DNA from: Planctomycetota bacterium
GTDB taxonomy: Bacteria; Planctomycetota; UBA1135; JADKAF01
Assembly: GCA_016719295.1 (NCBI GenBank)
Contig: JADKAF010000001.1
Location: 6,262,001-6,326,000, forward strand
Reading direction: 5' to 3'
Length of the DNA stretch: 64,000 nucleotides
A program made the translations under genes and the position numbers. Shown here one piece after another: positions 60,663 through 64,000 of this stretch. Below the pieces are notes generated by a model. That model had not been told where the DNA came from, did no database searches, and was given only the letters and a program-made list of their open reading frames with translations. Every line of letters starts with the position of its first letter. Position 1 is the first letter of the stretch.

Positions 60663-62107
60663 TGCGATCCCAATCTCCCCGCCGGAGCGCTGTCTTCCCT
60701 TGCGCGCTGCTCGCGAGCGCACTGCTGGGCGCTTGCGCACCCGATGCGGATCACCAGCAGACCGCGCCTTCGAGCTCCGGCTCCGCCGCGGCGGGCGCAG
60801 GAGCCACGAATCGCATCCCGATCCCTCTCGAGGTGCGCCGCGCGCTCGGGCTCTCGTTCGTCGCGGTCGAGCGTCGAGCGGTGCGCGAGACGCTGCGTGT
60901 TCCCGGGCACTTCGAGCTCGCGCCGCATGCGCGGCACGAGCTGCACGCGAGCGCGGTCGGGAGAGCGGAGCTCGTGAAGGCGGTGCTGGAAGACGTCGCG
61001 GTGGGGGACCTGCTCGCGCGCATCGAAGCGCCAGCCTGGCGCGATCTGCAGACGGAGATGCTCTCCCTCGTGCACCGCGGACGACAGGTCGAGATCGAGC
61101 AGGCGACCGTGGTCGCGATGCTCGCGACGCACGAGGAGCACCACGAAGCTCTCGAGGCGCGCATCCAGCTCTGGCGCGCGCGCATCACGGAGCTGGAAGC
61201 GCTGGTGCGCGAAGGGGCCGGTCGCGCGAGCGACTTGAACGATGCGCGCGTGGCGTGGCGGACCGTGGAGGGCGAGTTGGCCGAGCACCACGAGGCGGTC
61301 GCGGAGCAGCAGGGGCGCAAGCGCGCGCTGCTCGACGAAGCGCAGGCGCTCGAGGAGCGTCGTTCTCTCGTGCTCGCGCACATGGCCGCGCTGCAAGGGC
61401 TGCCGGTGTCGGGCCTCCTCGAGCCGGTGGGCCCCGCGGAGGCGGCGCGCCCGCTTTGGGAAGCGCTTTCGGCGATCGAGATGCGCGCTGCGGTGAGCGG
61501 CCGCGTCGAGTGCTGGGTCGCGACTCCCGGCGCTTGGGTCGAGGACGGCGCGCACCTGCTGACCGTCGTGCAGCCGGACCAGCTCTGGTTTCGCGCGCAG
61601 GCGATGGAGAGCGATCTCGGCGTGCTCCGCGAAGGCGCGCGAGCCGAGCTCGTGCCTCCGCGCTGGGATGGCATCTCGCCCGCCGAGAAGCTCGCCGCGG
61701 AAGTGCGCTTCGGCCTGCGCGCTACGAGCGCCGAGCGCACGCTGGAGCTCCTGCTGCAGCCGCGCGAGAGCGCGAGCTGGGCGCGGGCGGGCGTGCATGC
61801 GTTCGCGGAGGTGATCGTGCGCGAGAGCTCGCGGCCCGAGCTGGCGGTCCCGCTCTCCTGCATCCTGCGCGATGAGGGCAAGCCCATCTTCTTCCGCCGC
61901 GATCCCGCCAATCCCGATCTCGCGATTCGCGAGGAGGCTGACCTCGGCTTCGAGGACGGTCGCTGGGTCGAGCTGCTCTCCGGCGTGATCGACGGAGAGG
62001 AGATCGTCCTGGACGGCGCCTTCCAGCTGCTGCTCGCGTCCGCGAGCTCGACGCCGAAGGGCGGGCACTTCCACCCCGATGGATCGTTCCACGCCGATGA
62101 GCACTGA
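60662..62107 (+). CDS. Periplasmic adaptor (membrane fusion) lipoprotein of the metal efflux system (CusB/CzcB type)
   Basis: 481 aa, with a lipobox (LLGAC, C25). It has a barrel-sandwich hybrid, a long alpha-hairpin (RITELEALVREGAGRASDLN, with HEEHHEALEAR and AEHHEAVAEQQ), then beta-barrel and proximal domains (AAVSGRVECWVATPGAWVED, LWFRAQAMESDLGVLREG). The C-terminal tail GGHFHPDGSFHADEH has four His in 15 residues and could bind metal. No Met-rich copper site of E. coli CusB is visible. It overlaps both neighbours: 1 base with the outer membrane factor, 11 bases with the pump. Confidence 0.9.
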   Translation: MRSQSPRRSAVFPCALLASALLGACAPDADHQQTAPSSSGSAAAGAGATNRIPIPLEVRRALGLSFVAVERRAVRETLRVPGHFELAPHARHELHASAVGRAELVKAVLEDVAVGDLLARIEAPAWRDLQTEMLSLVHRGRQVEIEQATVVAMLATHEEHHEALEARIQLWRARITELEALVREGAGRASDLNDARVAWRTVEGELAEHHEAVAEQQGRKRALLDEAQALEERRSLVLAHMAALQGLPVSGLLEPVGPAEAARPLWEALSAIEMRAAVSGRVECWVATPGAWVEDGAHLLTVVQPDQLWFRAQAMESDLGVLREGARAELVPPRWDGISPAEKLAAEVRFGLRATSAERTLELLLQPRESASWARAGVHAFAEVIVRESSRPELAVPLSCILRDEGKPIFFRRDPANPDLAIREEADLGFEDGRWVELLSGVIDGEEIVLDGAFQLLLASASSTPKGGHFHPDGSFHADEH

Positions 62108-64000
62108 GCCCAGCAACGATCCGCTGGAGCGACCCGGCGGCGGCGCGCTGCGCGCGCTGATCGCGTTCTCGCTCTCGCACGCGGCCTTCGTCGCGCTCGC
62201 CGCGACCATGCTCGTCGCGTGGGTGGCGTGGCGCATCAACACCATTCCGGTAGACGTCTTCCCCGAGCTCAACGCACCCACCGTGGTCGTGCTCAGCGAA
62301 GCGCCCGGGCTCTCGCCCGACGAGGTGGAGCGCGGGGTGAGCTTCCCGATCGAGACCTCGATGGGCGGCCTGCCTGGCGTGCGGCGCGTGCGCTCGGCCT
62401 CGACGATGGGGCTCTCGCTCGCGTGGGTCGAGTTCGACTGGGGCGTCGACATCTATCGCGCGCGCCAGCTCGTGAGCGAGCAGCTTTCCTCGCTGCGCGA
62501 GATGCTGCCTGCAGCGGTGCATGCGGAGATCACGCCGGTGACCTCGATCACCGGCGAGATCCTGCTGCTCGGCGTGAGCTCTCCGGACGGCACGGTCACG
62601 CCGATGGAGCTCCGCGCGTGGGCGGAGTTCGACCTGCGGAAGAAGCTGCGCGGAGTTCCGGGCGTGGCGCAGGTGATGGTGCTCGGCGGCGAGCTCGCCG
62701 AGTACCAGGTGCACGTCGATCCCGATCGGCTGCGCTTGCTCGGGCTCGATCTCGATGAGGTCGTCGCGGCCGCGAAGGCGGCGCACTCGACCTCGCCGGC
62801 GGGCTATCTCCCCGACATCGATCGGCGAGAGCTGCCGATCCGCCAAGGTGGGCGGCTCCGCTCGAGCGCCGAGCTCGGTGCCACGACCGTCGGCATGCAG
62901 GGCACGCGTCCGATCCCGCTCTCCGAGGTCGCCGAGATCGGCATCGGTGCGGCTCCCGTGCGCGGCGCGGCCTCCGAAGGCGGGAGCCCGGCCGTGATCC
63001 TCTCGGTGCAGAAGTCCCCAGGGACGAACACGCTCGAGCTCACGAAGGCGATCGATGCGCTGCTGGATCAGGTCGAGGCCGGGCTGCCCCAGGGACTCCT
63101 CCTGAATCGCGCGGTGATGCGCCAGGCCGACTTCATCCAGCGCTCGCTCGACAACGTGCTGCACGTGCTGCGCGACGCGGCGCTGATCGTAGCCGGCGTG
63201 CTCGTGCTCTTCCTGATGAACCTCCGCGCGACGCTGATCACCCTGACGGCGCTGCCGCTCTCGATCGCGATCACGCTCCTCATCCTGCAGGCGCTGGGCT
63301 ACGGCATCGATGTGATGACCCTCGGCGGTCTCGCCGTGGCGATCGGCGTGCTCGTCGACGACGCGATCATCGACGTCGAGAACGTCTGGCGCCGCGTGCG
63401 CCAGAACGCGGCGCTGCCGGCCATCGACCGCCAGAGCACGCTGCGCGTCATCTACGAGGCCTCGAACGAGATCCGCCCGTCGATGGTGCTGGCGACGATC
63501 CTGATCGTCGTCGTGTTCGTGCCGCTGCTCTTCCTCGGCGGCTTGGAGGGCCGCTTCTTCCGCCCGCTCGCCGCGGCCTACATGGTCTCGGTGCTCTCTT
63601 CGCTGATCGTCGCGCTGACGCTCACACCCGCGCTCTGCCGACTCGTGCTCGGCGAGCGGCTGCGCGGGAAGCACGACGAGAAGGAGGGGGCCTTCGTGCG
63701 CCTGCTGCTCCGGCTCTATCGGCCGAGCCTGTTGCTCGCGCTGCGGCGGCGTGGGGTGGTGCTGGCGGGGGCCTTGCTCGCGACGGTCGCGGCGCTCTTC
63801 CTCGGCGGGAGCTACGGCTCGTCGTTCCTGCCCGAGTTCAACGAGGGCACCTTCACGGTGTTCGTGATGAATCCGCCCGGCACCTCGCTCGTGGAGAGCG
63901 ATCGCATCGGCCGGGCGATCGAGAAGCGCCTGCTCGAGATCGACGGCGTGCGCACGGTCTCGCGACGCACGGGGCGCGCCGAGCGCGACGAGCACGCGGA
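62097..64000 (+). CDS. HME-family RND metal efflux pump (CusA/CzcA type), cut by the window end
   Basis: The first 634 residues are present; the full protein should be ~1040. Start ATG 62097 lies inside the adaptor's 3' end. N-terminal membrane helix then VDVFPELNAPTVVVLSEAPG, the periplasmic porter part (GGELAEYQVHVDPDRLRLLG), transmembrane helix 4 with VAIGVLVDDAIIDVENVWRR, which carries the paired Asp proton relay, and SSFLPEFNEGTFTVFVMNPP, the second porter opening. These match heavy-metal-exporting RND pumps. The specificity (Cu/Ag or Zn/Co/Cd) cannot be read from the part seen. Confidence 0.93.
   Translation, partial: MSTEPSNDPLERPGGGALRALIAFSLSHAAFVALAATMLVAWVAWRINTIPVDVFPELNAPTVVVLSEAPGLSPDEVERGVSFPIETSMGGLPGVRRVRSASTMGLSLAWVEFDWGVDIYRARQLVSEQLSSLREMLPAAVHAEITPVTSITGEILLLGVSSPDGTVTPMELRAWAEFDLRKKLRGVPGVAQVMVLGGELAEYQVHVDPDRLRLLGLDLDEVVAAAKAAHSTSPAGYLPDIDRRELPIRQGGRLRSSAELGATTVGMQGTRPIPLSEVAEIGIGAAPVRGAASEGGSPAVILSVQKSPGTNTLELTKAIDALLDQVEAGLPQGLLLNRAVMRQADFIQRSLDNVLHVLRDAALIVAGVLVLFLMNLRATLITLTALPLSIAITLLILQALGYGIDVMTLGGLAVAIGVLVDDAIIDVENVWRRVRQNAALPAIDRQSTLRVIYEASNEIRPSMVLATILIVVVFVPLLFLGGLEGRFFRPLAAAYMVSVLSSLIVALTLTPALCRLVLGERLRGKHDEKEGAFVRLLLRLYRPSLLLALRRRGVVLAGALLATVAALFLGGSYGSSFLPEFNEGTFTVFVMNPPGTSLVESDRIGRAIEKRLLEIDGVRTVSRRTGRAERDEHA

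Noticed and set aside
58281..60740. 819-codon open frame on the minus strand
   Set aside because: It covers the TolC-like gene in antisense; the + strand product has a clear family match.
61722..63995. 757-codon open frame on the minus strand
   Set aside because: Antisense shadow of the adaptor and RND pump genes; the composition is dominated by His, Arg and Glu from complementary codons and shows no domain.
1..64000. tRNA, rRNA, CRISPR arrays, insertion sequences or integrase-type attachment sites
   Set aside because: None was found on reading both strands; the only long repeat is the palindrome at 33469-33637 and it encodes no transposase.

Overview
The window is GC-rich DNA with strong G/C bias at third codon positions and short intergenic gaps. 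It probably comes from a member of the Planctomycetota, although no rRNA or marker gene is present to prove this. The pointers are several secreted proteins that share one lineage-typical C-terminal beta-rich module, large secreted beta-propeller, beta-helix and NxxGxxAF-type proteins, a cyclase-kinase fusion of the type common in these bacteria, and ThuA-like and carboxypeptidase-regulatory-like proteins. Many 4-base ATGA/GTGA gene overlaps point to translational coupling. Several genes appear to be leaderless, with a TAnnnT -10 box 6-8 bases before the start codon.

Layout. 1-11302: a frameshifted cyclase/Ser-Thr kinase at the edge, two small coupled genes, a two-gene partner-switch module (STAS fused to a GOLPH3-like GPP34 domain, followed by an RsbW-like kinase), a secreted M12-type metalloprotease, a radical SAM/SPASM protein, a PQQ-like beta-propeller protein, a zinc alcohol dehydrogenase and a Sel1-repeat lipoprotein. 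11920-13878: a KefB/YbaL-type cation/proton antiporter with RCK domains. 14142-23449: a five-gene defence operon consisting of a Snf2 helicase, a type III Mod methyltransferase, a DUF6932-like nucleotidyltransferase, an unrecognised 344-aa protein and a type III Res helicase-nuclease. It has its own near-consensus sigma-70 promoter, and the middle of mod (probable target-recognition region) has lower GC than its surroundings. 23477-38926: metabolic and surface genes, including a DUF5009/HGSNAT-like membrane acyltransferase, two tiny proteins, a membrane-anchored beta-domain protein, a subtilase, an aldo/keto reductase, a polytopic membrane protein, ThuA-like, HutD-like and ankyrin proteins, and a four-gene cluster of isomerase, enolase-superfamily enzyme, VOC protein and 2-hydroxyacid dehydrogenase. 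39007-50940: two tandem paralogous lipoproteins, CopA copper ATPase, small unknowns, an esterase-like hydrolase, a frameshifted secreted beta-domain protein, a histidine-motif membrane/TPR protein, a relic of a second CopA C-terminus and a CorE-like copper-responsive ECF sigma factor. 51423-58172: four large secreted proteins carrying the shared C-terminal module. 58857-64000: a metal-efflux HME-RND operon (small secreted Cys-rich acidic protein, TolC-like outer membrane factor, His-tailed periplasmic adaptor, RND pump cut by the window end).

How the parts fit together. Copper/heavy-metal homeostasis occurs three times (CopA, CorE-like sigma with a CopA relic, RND efflux). Signal transduction is clustered in the first 4 kb. 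The restriction island is the clearest horizontally acquired unit. Several intergenic gaps hold apparent 3' tails of decayed genes, and two genes carry single-base indels in or next to short G/C runs, which could be real decay or assembly error. No tRNA, rRNA, CRISPR array or complete insertion sequence was seen.
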